From contig NZ_CP102287.1 of assembly GCF_025151385.1 (NCBI RefSeq), positions 992,001 to 1,056,000 on the forward strand: 64,000 nt of DNA. Reading direction: 5' to 3'. Position 1 is the stretch's first letter. Each line of letters starts with the position of its first letter. Position numbers and translations under genes: made by a program. Positions 44,543-53,593 of this stretch are shown here, piece by piece. The notes beneath the pieces were generated by a model. It was given only the letters and a program-made list of their open reading frames with translations. It made no database searches and had not been told where the DNA came from. The DNA comes from Hoylesella buccalis ATCC 35310 (lineage in GTDB: Bacteria; Bacteroidota; Bacteroidia; Bacteroidales; Bacteroidaceae).

Positions 44543-47500
44543 TTACTTCGTGATAACCATCTTCTGGCTCACCGTCTTACCATCCACCTGCATCGAAACG
44601 ATGTACACACCGTTTGGCAGTTGAGCTTTGAGGCGATTCAGGTCTTCAGGCTGACGCACATTGGCCACCCTTTCACCCGAAACGGTGTACACAACAGCCG
44701 GTCCATTCCAGGTTGCCGTCGTTACCCCTTGAATCTCGGTAGGCAAATTGCCGAATGAGGTTGCCGTGGTGTTCACCAGCTTAAAGCGGTTGCTATCCAT
44801 ACCCGTATGACGCATGGTGTAAGAATAAGAGGTAACATCCTCACGCAAGTCAACCAACTGACGAGTGGTGTAGTCTACCAACTTCAGATGCTCGTACTGT
44901 GGCAGGTTCTTCTTGCGGATGGTCAACGTGTACAACTCGCTGTCACTACCCTCTACAGTAACTTGCTGCTGCGTGAGGTCGGCAGTTGCGTTCACCTGCA
45001 TCTGTCCATCAACGTTTTGTACATACAGACTGGCAGGTGCATTGGTCAATAGTTTGCGACCATCCCAACCACGGTCGTAGCGGTCGGTGGTGCCTTCGGC
45101 CTCAATGAGCCAAAGCACATCGCTACCCTTGCTGCTCTCCAAAACCATCTGTACGGCGCCAGGCTCTGTCGTTGTGACCTCAAAAGGTTTCGCCATGGCT
45201 ACCCGCTCGTTCTTCACTACGCTATTGTAATGTACTGTCACGGTAGCCTCATTGCCCAACTTGGTCTCTTCCTTGGTGAACTTCAGCAAGAAGCCCTGCA
45301 TAGAAGGTATCGACTTGTAACCAATAGTTGCTGCCGCATCCTTAGGAACAGCCAAATAGCCACCTGCTGCCACGCTCAGGTTCTTCGAGCCTGTTTCCGA
45401 CTTGTTTCCATACCAGTCGTTAAAACTACCCGTATGGTACACGTACACTGTAGGATCAACTTCATTTGGGAAGCTAAGCTGGGCAATATCAATGGCAGCT
45501 GTGTAAGAGTTGGCAAAGATATTTTGTCCCAATCCCCAGTGCTTCTCGCCCACGTTGGTAGATTTAGATGCTGTTACCTCCGCTGCCTGGCGTGTCAGCG
45601 TCAAGTTGTGGTCGCACAAGTTCAACTTACCTGTCAAGGCATATACCTTCGGTGCATCTTGTGTCAACTGATAGCCCACGAATGGAGACATCGTGTTGTC
45701 CTTGGCCATCCAGCTCCACTTTTGATAATACTGCTTCGGGCTGTTCTTCGCCTCGGAATAGTATTGCAGGTAAGAACCCTTGAATACAGGACTTGGTGCC
45801 ATGTCCGTCACAGGAATACCAATCTGTTGCCATGTGTAAGGCTCTGCTTGTAGCGTGCGACCCTTTGTAGGCGAACCATCGAGTTTGTCCTCAATCTTTA
45901 ACATTTCATCGCCTAACTTCTGGCCACGTCCATAGAGCTCTACCGTTGCATATACCTCAGACTTGCATGGGTCAGCATACGATACGGCAAATGAGCCGCC
46001 AGCATCTGTTCCTTTCTCGTCGGTCTTGATCACCAACTTCTTGGCATCACCAGGTTGATTGTAACCTACTAACGCAGTAGAAACAACCACACTACTCTTC
46101 TTCGATACCACAAGAGCCTTGTCTGACTGGTTCTCCAGAGTTCCGATGGTCAGCACCTTGCCCTCTGGCAATACGCAATCGTTCTTGGCTGCGCCTGTCT
46201 GTGCAGGGTTCTTAGGATTGGCATTGTTCGATTCGGTGGCAAATACCACGTCCTCGCCATCTGCCGGTACCTTGACCGTCCAGTTGTTTTGATTCTCAAA
46301 CTTGGTGTCCTCATTACCTACCCATAGGTTTTTCTCCATCGGTCCCGTGCAGTCGCCAACAGTGATGATTACGGTACGCTCACCACCTGGATTTCCCTTA
46401 CAAGACGTACCCTCTGCAAACCATGTCTTCACCTTATAAGTATAAGTTCCAGGTTGTGTGAATACAGCGTCATAAGTATTACCGACACCTACTTCCTGGT
46501 CATCCAGATACCACTTCACATCATACATATAAGTAGATACTGGCAACTCCAAATGGTTGGGAGCCAGTCCCTGACCATAGCATTTCTCTATCCACTCTGC
46601 TTTTACATCAGGAATACCTACACTCCCCACATAAACATTCTTCTTCTGAACAGGACAGCCAGATACAGTGCCATAATTGTAAGCTGCCGTAACCTGGTAC
46701 CAGCCAGCTTCCAGTCCAGTGAAAATATGTTTGGAAGAAGTCGACCCTGTGATGTCTTTTGAAGCCAAAACCGTAGCATCCGGCGTTACGATACCGTTGT
46801 TCCAGGTGGCCTTCCTAATTTCGTAGTGCAGTGGATAAGTAGCATTGAAGCCCTCCTTGATACCCACACTGATCATACCCGAAGTAGAGTTTTTATCATC
46901 ACACATGGCTGCCTGGAACTCAAATGCTCCCTTACCCTCAGTTGGTGCGAAGTCTATCGTGAAGATTTTATTAGAGAACGACTCTTCTGACAAACTTGGA
47001 CCAGAGCCAGGCACATAGGCATTGGCCATGGCCGAGTACAGCACATTGGCACGCTTCCAAAAACCTATAGAGATTTGCCAACCCTCCTGTGACCGTATGC
47101 CCGTAATAGGTGTCTTTTCTTCATAGGGTCCATGAACATTGCTGGATGAGTTATCTGGAGATTTTTCCCAATATTGCCAAGAAATTAAATTAGTTGCATC
47201 GTACCATTTCGTTGGTGTGCATGCTGAGATTCCAAAATCAAAACTAACCTGATGATCATTGTTACAACCCATGTCTACACGGATACCATCCTTGTATCCA
47301 TTCTCGTTACTTGGCTTATAGCGTCGCAAATCAGTATCTTTAATCTCCAATGTGGCAGGCTCTGACATTTGTCCACATTTATCCACATAAATTTTGTATT
47401 TCCCTACGGGCAGGTCGCCAATGGTGATGCGTCCTTCCTTACTATTTGCATTTATCACTGGCTGGTACCCCTCTATGCGGATAGGGAAATTCATGGTGTA

Positions 47501-49180
47501 CTGATACTCCTTGTCACTGAGGAAGTCGGTGGCCATGAAGGTGGTAGACTTGCTACCATCAGCCTTTTCGATAGTTACATTCACCTTTTCAGGACTGTTC
47601 AGCAGGTCAATCACTGTACCTGCCGTATTGCCATGGATGCCATAGAAGCAAAGCGCATCAAGGGTGTTACTCTTAAGTTGCGGTGACCCTGTAGCCTTGA
47701 GTGTCACCTCTTTTGAGAGGTTGGTAAAGATACATCCTGACTTATATACAACACGGTAGGTTCCATCACCATATTTGTTCAAGTCGATGGTGCGTACTGT
47801 TCTCTGCCTGCCAAACAAAGATATTCCATCCAAAGGCACGTCAATATTCAAATCCTTCCAAGTGCCATCAGGTTGTTTCTGCTCAACGGTAGCCTTCGTA
47901 CCTTTAGGGAAATAATATTGGGTAAAACCTTGCCCCCACTTGCTATCGTTCATGGTTACCCAATAATCAATACGATAATTTTTGGTCAGCTGGTTACATT
48001 CTGCATCAAAAGTTTGCTCAGCAACAGGATTTAACTTCATGGTTTCACCACCCCACAGAGAATTGCTCTTTTCTCCAAACTTTGATACAAATGTAAAAGG
48101 ATTATTTGAGTTATTAATAAAAATCTCTTCTCCAGAACATAAGTCCTTATATTTTAATTGGAGATAAGTATTCGAACTTGCATTGACACCCTTAGGCAAC
48201 TTAAAGACAAGATATTCGGTACCGTCCGAATCCGTGTAACTCTTGTCTTTCACATATTCCATATCTGAAATTTTAGAACTACTCCAACGATACATTTGCA
48301 AAGAGGTAATCAAAAGATCCTTTTGGGCTTTCCGAGCCTCCTCGGTACCTCGGTCTATAAACAATCTGACATAGTCATTGATGTTACACCCTGTTCCATC
48401 CAAGACTTCGCGGTAAAGACCAACACCATTATATCCCACTCTCGGATTGTTCTCCTTGGTCATGGTTACTTCCACCTGTGCTGCCGACGACGTTTCGGGG
48501 CAAACACCATTTTGTGTGTCGGCCACAGATATCTTAACTACATCGCCTTGGGCAAGTCCTTCGACAGTCCAAGTACGTTCAGAGATACTTCCGCCAGAAG
48601 TCAGCGTTTCGGGATTTCCACCTGCTGCACGCTTGATTTCTGCTGTGTAATAAAAGGGGCCAACACCATCTTTTACCGTTACCGTTACCTTACCATTGGC
48701 AGCTCCACCAGGAGAGCAGTATGGAGCCTGAATCTTTGAGGTCAGGGTTGGACTCGTATAATTTTCCGTAACATTGACAACGGTCACCGTGCCAGCCTTA
48801 TCCCTCGTTCCATCATGACGGAAATACACATCATACGAGCCTGCGGGAACACCTGCCCATGTCTTGCTCCATGTGTTTCCCTCACCAGCAACAAAGTTGC
48901 CGTCATCATCAAGTGTTCCAGTCCCTGTATTAACAATATGGTCAGGGTCGCCCGTCTTACGGATTTCTGCAGAACCATTAATGGTGTTTCCTGCTGTGTT
49001 TTTAATAGTCAGCGTCACAGAACCTGCATCGTTGCCACAAATGACATCTACATGGCTAATTTCGTAGGTGTAGCTTTGTGCAAAAGCCGCCACGCCACAG
49101 GTGAGCATCATGACGAGCATGAGCAGGCAGCGTTGCCACACTTGAGGTCTATACGACCTCGAAGAAGTAAAATTTTTCAT
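44543..49180 (-). CDS. Large surface protein with T9SS-type C-terminal sorting domain
   Basis: Secreted multi-domain protein of 1545 aa: signal peptide (CLLMLVMMLTCGVAAFAQ), then many repeated beta-sandwich-like segments of SprB/adhesin character (e.g. CGNDAGSVTLTIKNTAGN, CSPGGAANGKVTVTVKDG, PAGSYDVYFR). A PKD-like stretch (TYTYKVKTWFAEGTSC), an autotransporter-like region (NLWVGNEDTKFENQNNW) and the terminal sorting-type domain ending AQLPNGVYIVSMQVDGKTVSQKMVITK follow. ATG 49180 is preferred because it gives a normal signal peptide; a longer start at 49210 exists. The C-terminal domain suggests export by the type IX system; a PorE homologue is encoded next door on the opposite strand. Likely adhesive, ligand unknown. 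Confidence 0.85.
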   Translation of the reverse strand: MKNFTSSRSYRPQVWQRCLLMLVMMLTCGVAAFAQSYTYEISHVDVICGNDAGSVTLTIKNTAGNTINGSAEIRKTGDPDHIVNTGTGTLDDDGNFVAGEGNTWSKTWAGVPAGSYDVYFRHDGTRDKAGTVTVVNVTENYTSPTLTSKIQAPYCSPGGAANGKVTVTVKDGVGPFYYTAEIKRAAGGNPETLTSGGSISERTWTVEGLAQGDVVKISVADTQNGVCPETSSAAQVEVTMTKENNPRVGYNGVGLYREVLDGTGCNINDYVRLFIDRGTEEARKAQKDLLITSLQMYRWSSSKISDMEYVKDKSYTDSDGTEYLVFKLPKGVNASSNTYLQLKYKDLCSGEEIFINNSNNPFTFVSKFGEKSNSLWGGETMKLNPVAEQTFDAECNQLTKNYRIDYWVTMNDSKWGQGFTQYYFPKGTKATVEQKQPDGTWKDLNIDVPLDGISLFGRQRTVRTIDLNKYGDGTYRVVYKSGCIFTNLSKEVTLKATGSPQLKSNTLDALCFYGIHGNTAGTVIDLLNSPEKVNVTIEKADGSKSTTFMATDFLSDKEYQYTMNFPIRIEGYQPVINANSKEGRITIGDLPVGKYKIYVDKCGQMSEPATLEIKDTDLRRYKPSNENGYKDGIRVDMGCNNDHQVSFDFGISACTPTKWYDATNLISWQYWEKSPDNSSSNVHGPYEEKTPITGIRSQEGWQISIGFWKRANVLYSAMANAYVPGSGPSLSEESFSNKIFTIDFAPTEGKGAFEFQAAMCDDKNSTSGMISVGIKEGFNATYPLHYEIRKATWNNGIVTPDATVLASKDITGSTSSKHIFTGLEAGWYQVTAAYNYGTVSGCPVQKKNVYVGSVGIPDVKAEWIEKCYGQGLAPNHLELPVSTYMYDVKWYLDDQEVGVGNTYDAVFTQPGTYTYKVKTWFAEGTSCKGNPGGERTVIITVGDCTGPMEKNLWVGNEDTKFENQNNWTVKVPADGEDVVFATESNNANPKNPAQTGAAKNDCVLPEGKVLTIGTLENQSDKALVVSKKSSVVVSTALVGYNQPGDAKKLVIKTDEKGTDAGGSFAVSYADPCKSEVYATVELYGRGQKLGDEMLKIEDKLDGSPTKGRTLQAEPYTWQQIGIPVTDMAPSPVFKGSYLQYYSEAKNSPKQYYQKWSWMAKDNTMSPFVGYQLTQDAPKVYALTGKLNLCDHNLTLTRQAAEVTASKSTNVGEKHWGLGQNIFANSYTAAIDIAQLSFPNEVDPTVYVYHTGSFNDWYGNKSETGSKNLSVAAGGYLAVPKDAAATIGYKSIPSMQGFLLKFTKEETKLGNEATVTVHYNSVVKNERVAMAKPFEVTTTEPGAVQMVLESSKGSDVLWLIEAEGTTDRYDRGWDGRKLLTNAPASLYVQNVDGQMQVNATADLTQQQVTVEGSDSELYTLTIRKKNLPQYEHLKLVDYTTRQLVDLREDVTSYSYTMRHTGMDSNRFKLVNTTATSFGNLPTEIQGVTTATWNGPAVVYTVSGERVANVRQPEDLNRLKAQLPNGVYIVSMQVDGKTVSQKMVITK

Positions 49181-49242
49181 TTCTTTTTTTTTAATTCTCT
49201 GAACTTTCATTGTTTTTCAAAGCGTACATGCAACATAGGGCA

Positions 49243-49407
49243 TCAGTCGCCCCAGCCACCATACATGTCGAAGTCGTCTTCGTCGAAGTCGCCTTTCTTT
49301 GCTCCAATCGGTTTCATACCCCCACTGTCTTCGCCACTCACTCCTGCATTGGGACCGATTTGCAGGGGTAGCAATAAGATGCTTGGCGTTACATAACTTT
49401 TCCTCAT
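49243..49407 (-). CDS. Small 54-aa protein upstream of surface protein
   Basis: The frame MRKSYVTPSILLLPLQIGPN continues to a Gly/Asp-rich tail (GDFDEDDFDMYGGWGD). The pattern (K-x-Y-x-x-P-x-I near the start, short hydrophobic stretch, glycine-rich acidic end) recurs in small Prevotella proteins encoded beside large secreted proteins, as I recall them. It lies 62 bp upstream of the 1545-aa gene on the same strand, and a candidate -7 box (49482-49489) lies 75 bp upstream. Function unknown. Confidence 0.6.
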   Translation of the reverse strand: MRKSYVTPSILLLPLQIGPNAGVSGEDSGGMKPIGAKKGDFDEDDFDMYGGWGD

Positions 49408-49481
49408 AAAATCTATATTTAGTTTAACTTATTTCAAAAATACGACTCAAGAAATTGGAAGAGTCGTGCATATTACGGTGG

Positions 49482-49489
49482 CAAAGTTA
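49482..49489 (-). promoter_or_regulatory. Candidate -7 box for surface-protein operon
   Basis: TAACTTTG on the minus strand, matching TAnnTTTG. The -33 region is A/T-rich without a clear TTG. Runs of C and T follow near 49510. Confidence 0.45.
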
Positions 49490-49687
49490 TGAAGTTTTGT
49501 TAAAATTACCCCCCCCGAAAAGTTAATTAAATGTAATTTATACAAATACGAATAAAATAACACATCATTCGCATGGGTGTTTTTACGAAATCTGAGAGAG
49601 AAAAACTGACAGCAAACAGGGAAGCGGGGCAATAAAAGCAACTATATTAGCGTTGTCATATCATATATATAAATGTAGACCTCACGC

Positions 49688-51799
49688 ATGCACAATCGAT
49701 ATCATCTCACGTTGCTCATCCTCATTACCCTACTGCTGGCCGGCTGTGGTGCGGAACGGAACATGAAGAAGGGCGAACAGTTTTTAGTCATTGGCGAGTA
49801 TCACGACGCGGCCAACCAGTTTAAGCAGGCCTATCGCAAGACACCGCCCAAGGAAAGAGACACCCGCGGCCAGCGTGCCAAGCGAATGGCGCTGTGCTAT
49901 GACCGACTGAACGCTACGCCACAGGCCATCGCCGCCTACCGCAACGTGATCAGATACCGGCAAGACGACATCATGACGCACCTGGGGTTGGCTCGCCAAC
50001 TGCTCCGGCACGGCGACTACAAACAGGCGACCAACGAATACCAGTTGGTGCTCGACTCGATGCCCGACCATGAGCTGGCCCGCACAGGACTGCTCTCGGC
50101 ACAGCGTGCCAATGGATGGAAAGAGGCGGGCAGCCGGTACACGGTGAAGAAGATGAACGTGCTGAACTCGCGACGCGCCGATTATTCGCCCATGCTCCTG
50201 GGCGACGACCACGACCAACTGTATTTTACCTCGACCCGCAACGAGGCCACGGGCAACGAGCTGAGCGGCATCACGGGGTGCAAGCCCGCCGATATTTTTG
50301 TATCTGTCAAGGATGACAAAGGCAACTGGGGCAAGCCCGAACCCGTGCAGGGCGGACTGAACACCGATGCCGAGGAGGGTGCGTGTGCCTTCAGTCCCGA
50401 TGGACGGGAGATGTACCTCACCCAATGTGTGACCGACGCCACCAATCCCCGCTATGCCAAGATCGTGAAATCCAGTAGAGCGGATGCGGCTTGGGGCAAA
50501 GCCAACAATTTGGAAATCACCCGCGACACGCTCTCAAGCTACGCCCATCCAGCCATCTCGCCCGATGGACAATGGCTCTACTTCGTCTCGGACATGCCGG
50601 GGGGAATGGGCGGAATGGACATCTGGCGCGTGCGCATCACACCGGCCGGACTGGGTGGCGTGGAGAACCTCGGGGCACCCATCAATACGCCGGGCAACGA
50701 GATGTTCCCCACCTTCCGCCCCAATGGCGACCTGTATTTTTCCAGCGACGGCCATCCAGGATTGGGCGGACTGGACATTTACATCGCTCTACCCAACGCC
50801 TCCGCCGAACAAGTGGGGCGGCAAGACTCAACGAAGCAGGGAGAGGCATCGGCCTATCGCCTATTCCATCCCGGCTATCCTCTCAACTCGCAGGGCGACG
50901 ACTTCGGCATGACGTTCGAGGGGGCGTACAACCGAGGCTTCTTCTCATCCAACCGAGGCGACGCACGGGGCTGGGACCACATCTACTGGTTTGAGAATCC
51001 AGAGATTGTACAGACCATCAAGGGATGGGTGTACGAGATGGATGGCTACGAACTGCCGGCCGCACAGGTGCGCATCGTGGGCAGCGACGGCACCAACAAG
51101 ACACTGAGCGTGACCAGCGAGGGGTCGTTTACCTACGTCATCAAGCCGGATGTCGACTATCTGCTGTTGGCCACATGCAAGGGATTTTTGAACCACACCG
51201 AAGAGTTGCGCGTGGGCAAGGTGGACGAATCGAAAGAATACACCCTGCAATTCCCGCTGGCCTCCATCACCGTTCCGGTGTTGATAGACAACATCTTCTA
51301 CGACTTTGACAAGGCCACCCTGCGTCCCGAATCCAAACAGGCGCTCGATGAGCTGGTAAAGCTGCTCAACGAAAATGGCAACGTAACCATCGAGTTGAGC
51401 GCGCACTGCGACTATAAAGGTTCGAAGGAATACAATAAGCAGTTGGCGCAGCGGCGCGCCGAGTCGGTGGTGCAATACCTCATTGCAGGTGGCATTGCCA
51501 AAGACCGCCTATCGCCCGTGGGCTATGGGAAGGAGAAGCCAAAGGTGGTTCGCAAGAAGCTGACCGAGCGTTACCCATGGCTGAAAGAAGACGACGTGCT
51601 GACAGAAGCGTTCATCAAGAAGTTGGACCCCGAAAAACAAGAGATATGCAACCAACTGAACCGCCGCACAGAGTTCAAGGTGCTGCGCACCACCTACGGT
51701 TTGTTTGACGAAAAGGGCAACCTGAAAGTGAAGCCCAAACCCCAGAACCACGACAACAACAAAGAGGATGACGGAGGAATATTTATTGAGTTTGAGTAG
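49688..51799 (+). CDS. porE: PorE-like OmpA-family lipoprotein of the type IX secretion system
   Basis: Envelope lipoprotein of 703 aa with the four-part layout described for PorE of Porphyromonas gingivalis. A signal peptide with lipobox LLLAGC is followed by TPR repeats (about 25-145), a WD40-like beta-propeller with PD40 motifs (ADYSPMLLGDDHDQLYFTS, ISPDGQWLYFVSDMPGG, FRPNGDLYFSSDG; about 155-430), a carboxypeptidase-regulatory-like domain (about 440-525) and an OmpA-like peptidoglycan-binding domain (IFYDFDKATLRPESKQALDE ... AQRRAESVVQYL). The last 25 residues are charged. It anchors the secretion machine to peptidoglycan. It is divergent from the T9SS-type surface protein. Confidence 0.85.
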   Translation: MHNRYHLTLLILITLLLAGCGAERNMKKGEQFLVIGEYHDAANQFKQAYRKTPPKERDTRGQRAKRMALCYDRLNATPQAIAAYRNVIRYRQDDIMTHLGLARQLLRHGDYKQATNEYQLVLDSMPDHELARTGLLSAQRANGWKEAGSRYTVKKMNVLNSRRADYSPMLLGDDHDQLYFTSTRNEATGNELSGITGCKPADIFVSVKDDKGNWGKPEPVQGGLNTDAEEGACAFSPDGREMYLTQCVTDATNPRYAKIVKSSRADAAWGKANNLEITRDTLSSYAHPAISPDGQWLYFVSDMPGGMGGMDIWRVRITPAGLGGVENLGAPINTPGNEMFPTFRPNGDLYFSSDGHPGLGGLDIYIALPNASAEQVGRQDSTKQGEASAYRLFHPGYPLNSQGDDFGMTFEGAYNRGFFSSNRGDARGWDHIYWFENPEIVQTIKGWVYEMDGYELPAAQVRIVGSDGTNKTLSVTSEGSFTYVIKPDVDYLLLATCKGFLNHTEELRVGKVDESKEYTLQFPLASITVPVLIDNIFYDFDKATLRPESKQALDELVKLLNENGNVTIELSAHCDYKGSKEYNKQLAQRRAESVVQYLIAGGIAKDRLSPVGYGKEKPKVVRKKLTERYPWLKEDDVLTEAFIKKLDPEKQEICNQLNRRTEFKVLRTTYGLFDEKGNLKVKPKPQNHDNNKEDDGGIFIEFE

Positions 51800-51830
51800 T
51801 TACGACTACGAATTAAGCTTGGGTGGTTTC

Positions 51831-51919
51831 AACTACGAATTACACAAATAACACGAATTTAATGGTTTGCGTTCCTGTACAGCAATTTCTTTCGTGTAAT
51901 TCGTGTAATTCGTAGTTAA
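51831..51919. repeat. Inverted repeat of TACGAATTACACGAA type
   Basis: AACTACGAATTACAC (51831-51845) and its inverse near 51904-51918 flank internal ACACGAAT/TTCGTGT copies. It can form a long hairpin between the convergent porE and DUF5056 genes. Common style of Bacteroidota intergenic repeat. Confidence 0.65.
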
Positions 51920-51939
51920 CAACACGATTCGTGGTCACA

Positions 51940-52290
51940 TCAGCGGTTGGACTCCACCGCCTGATAAGCACCGAGGAAGACAAAGGTGAGGATGGTGAGA
52001 TAGACCATGATGGGCGTTTGTATCCCCAGTTCTATGGAAGCTATCCAGCCATTGATGTCGCCCACGAAATTGCTGAACACCATGCGCAGCTGGTTCAGCG
52101 CGTTGCTCACCAGCAGGAAGACCACGCCCAAGAGACAACAGAAGAATACCCAAATGCGGTTGAGGTTGACCAACCGCCGTGGCAGCTTCTGCATCACTTG
52201 TTGGGTAAAACCATTGTCGGCGAGCTCGAAAGTATGTTGTGCAAAGAACTGTCTGAGCAGTTCGTCATCCTTATTTTCCATCATAACCAT
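51940..52290 (-). CDS. DUF5056-type membrane protein (putative anti-sigma factor)
   Basis: Small inner-membrane protein of 116 aa: a cytoplasmic N-terminal part (ENKDDELLRQFFAQHTFELADNGFTQQVMQKLP), then two hydrophobic segments (WVFFCCLLGVVFLLVSNAL; IMVYLTILTFVFLGAYQAV). The N-terminal pattern and overlap by 20 bp with the ECF sigma factor gene are typical of DUF5056-like proteins that accompany ECF sigma factors, so an anti-sigma role is inferred. ATG 52281 (MENKDDE) is an alternative start. Confidence 0.75.
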   Translation of the reverse strand: MVMMENKDDELLRQFFAQHTFELADNGFTQQVMQKLPRRLVNLNRIWVFFCCLLGVVFLLVSNALNQLRMVFSNFVGDINGWIASIELGIQTPIMVYLTILTFVFLGAYQAVESNR

Positions 52291-52813
52291 TTTGTTTTAA
52301 ATAAGTTGTTAGTTTACCCTTGCCCCTGAACAAATGCGATTTCACCGTTCCTTCCGCCAGTCCTGTGATGTCGGCAATCTTGTCGATGGGCTGTCCTTCC
52401 ATGAGCTGCAGGGTCACGCAGAGTCGTTCGGTGGGCGTGAGGATGTCCAAGGCATCGTACAGATCCATCTTCAGCTGACTGTCGCTCACCGTAGCGTGGC
52501 GTACGGCAACGGCTGGCGAATCCAGTCCTTCGGTCATCTTTCGCTGTCGCGTATAGTCGTAGAACACGTTGTAAGCGATGCGGTAGAGCCAGGTAGAGAA
52601 TTTCGACTGTCCCCTGTACTGCACCAACTTGGTGTAAGCCTTGACGAAAGTGTCTTGCGCCAGATCGTCACTCAGCGGTTGGTCGCCTAAGGTCTGACTC
52701 AAGAAGAAACGCCGAATGGGCGACTGATACCTCACCACCAGCTGGTCGAAGGCCCGCTTGTCGTGAGAAACAGTCACCTGTCGCACAAGGGTTAAATCGT
52801 CGAGGGGTTTCAC
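52271..52813 (-). CDS. ECF-type RNA polymerase sigma factor
   Basis: Sigma-70 family factor of 180 aa. Region 2 is RAFDQLVVRYQSPIRRFFLSQTL ... DDLAQDTFVKAYTKL ... SKFSTWLYRIAYNVFYDYTRQ, and region 4 is LTPTERLCVTLQLMEGQPIDKIADITGLAEGTVKSHLFRGKGKL. The start is GTG 52813, one base after the stop of the upstream membrane-protein gene. The DUF5056 gene overlaps its end, so the three form an operon. Target genes are unknown. Confidence 0.92.
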   Translation of the reverse strand: MKPLDDLTLVRQVTVSHDKRAFDQLVVRYQSPIRRFFLSQTLGDQPLSDDLAQDTFVKAYTKLVQYRGQSKFSTWLYRIAYNVFYDYTRQRKMTEGLDSPAVAVRHATVSDSQLKMDLYDALDILTPTERLCVTLQLMEGQPIDKIADITGLAEGTVKSHLFRGKGKLTTYLKQNGYDGK

Positions 52814-52814
52814 G

Positions 52815-53486
52815 CTATTTCAATTCATCGTGATTTTTGCTGGAAGTCTTCGCCATGACGAGTTGTCCGATGCCCAGACAGACAATCAGTCCACCAATGC
52901 CAATGAGCGTTTCTGATCCCCAGATGCCGAACATCACCATAAGTCCCACGCCGATAGCGACATGTCGGATGCCCGTCTTCCACAGATATTCCGAACTCTG
53001 TTTGTCCACCCGCAGCAACTCTTCGGGAATGGGTTGCCCGTTCTCCACGGCCTTTTCGGCCAGCGCCACCTTGTCGTTGTGTCGCTTGATGATATGGCGC
53101 AACACCATAATCACGATGATAACTGGCAACAAAATGAAGAACAACACGCAGAATAACACCACGATGGCGAAGGCCTTGGCCCCGAAGGAGCCGCCAAGAT
53201 GCCTCAACCAGGAGGGAATTCCTTCGACAACAAAGTCGGAGTCTGCGTCATCCCAGTAGGCGTCGTCATCAGCAGCAGCATTGTACCCCGAATCTTCCGC
53301 CATCGAATCAGCGGGAGCGGATGCCGCGGAGGTGGTGTCCGAATAGGCCTCAACACCCTGGTTGAGCGAGTCGACCGACGTTGTTACACCCGTTACGGGC
53401 TGATGGTGACGATGATGACCTTGAGCCGTGGCTCCGTTGATGCCTATGGCCAGCAACATCAAACATGCTAAAAGATACTGTTTCAT
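52815..53486 (-). CDS. DUF6249 family membrane protein
   Basis: Envelope protein of 223 aa: signal peptide (CLMLLAIGINGATAQG), a Ser/Asp/Ala-rich linker (about 35-90), a hydrophobic helix (FAIVVLFCVLFFILLPVIIVIMVL), a charged HIIKRHNDKVALAEKAVENGQPIPEELLR segment typical of DUF6249, and two more membrane segments. First gene of the ECF sigma operon. Function unknown; it may be a stress sensor or target of the sigma factor. Confidence 0.82.
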   Translation of the reverse strand: MKQYLLACLMLLAIGINGATAQGHHRHHQPVTGVTTSVDSLNQGVEAYSDTTSAASAPADSMAEDSGYNAAADDDAYWDDADSDFVVEGIPSWLRHLGGSFGAKAFAIVVLFCVLFFILLPVIIVIMVLRHIIKRHNDKVALAEKAVENGQPIPEELLRVDKQSSEYLWKTGIRHVAIGVGLMVMFGIWGSETLIGIGGLIVCLGIGQLVMAKTSSKNHDELK

Positions 53487-53544
53487 ATTTTCAATCCTTA
53501 TTTTTTAATTTTCTGTTTGTTGGACGCAACAGCCATGCTTTTAG

Positions 53545-53575
53545 TTGCAAAGAAACAAAATTTTTTCTACATTTG
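53545..53575 (+). promoter_or_regulatory. Promoter for rRNA methyltransferase-thyA unit
   Basis: TTG (53545-53547), 20-bp spacer, TACATTTG (53568-53575); start codon 53594 follows 18 bp later. It supports ATG 53594 over the earlier in-frame ATG at 53465, which lies upstream of the promoter. Confidence 0.6.
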
Positions 53576-53593
53576 CACGAAACAAACAAGCCA

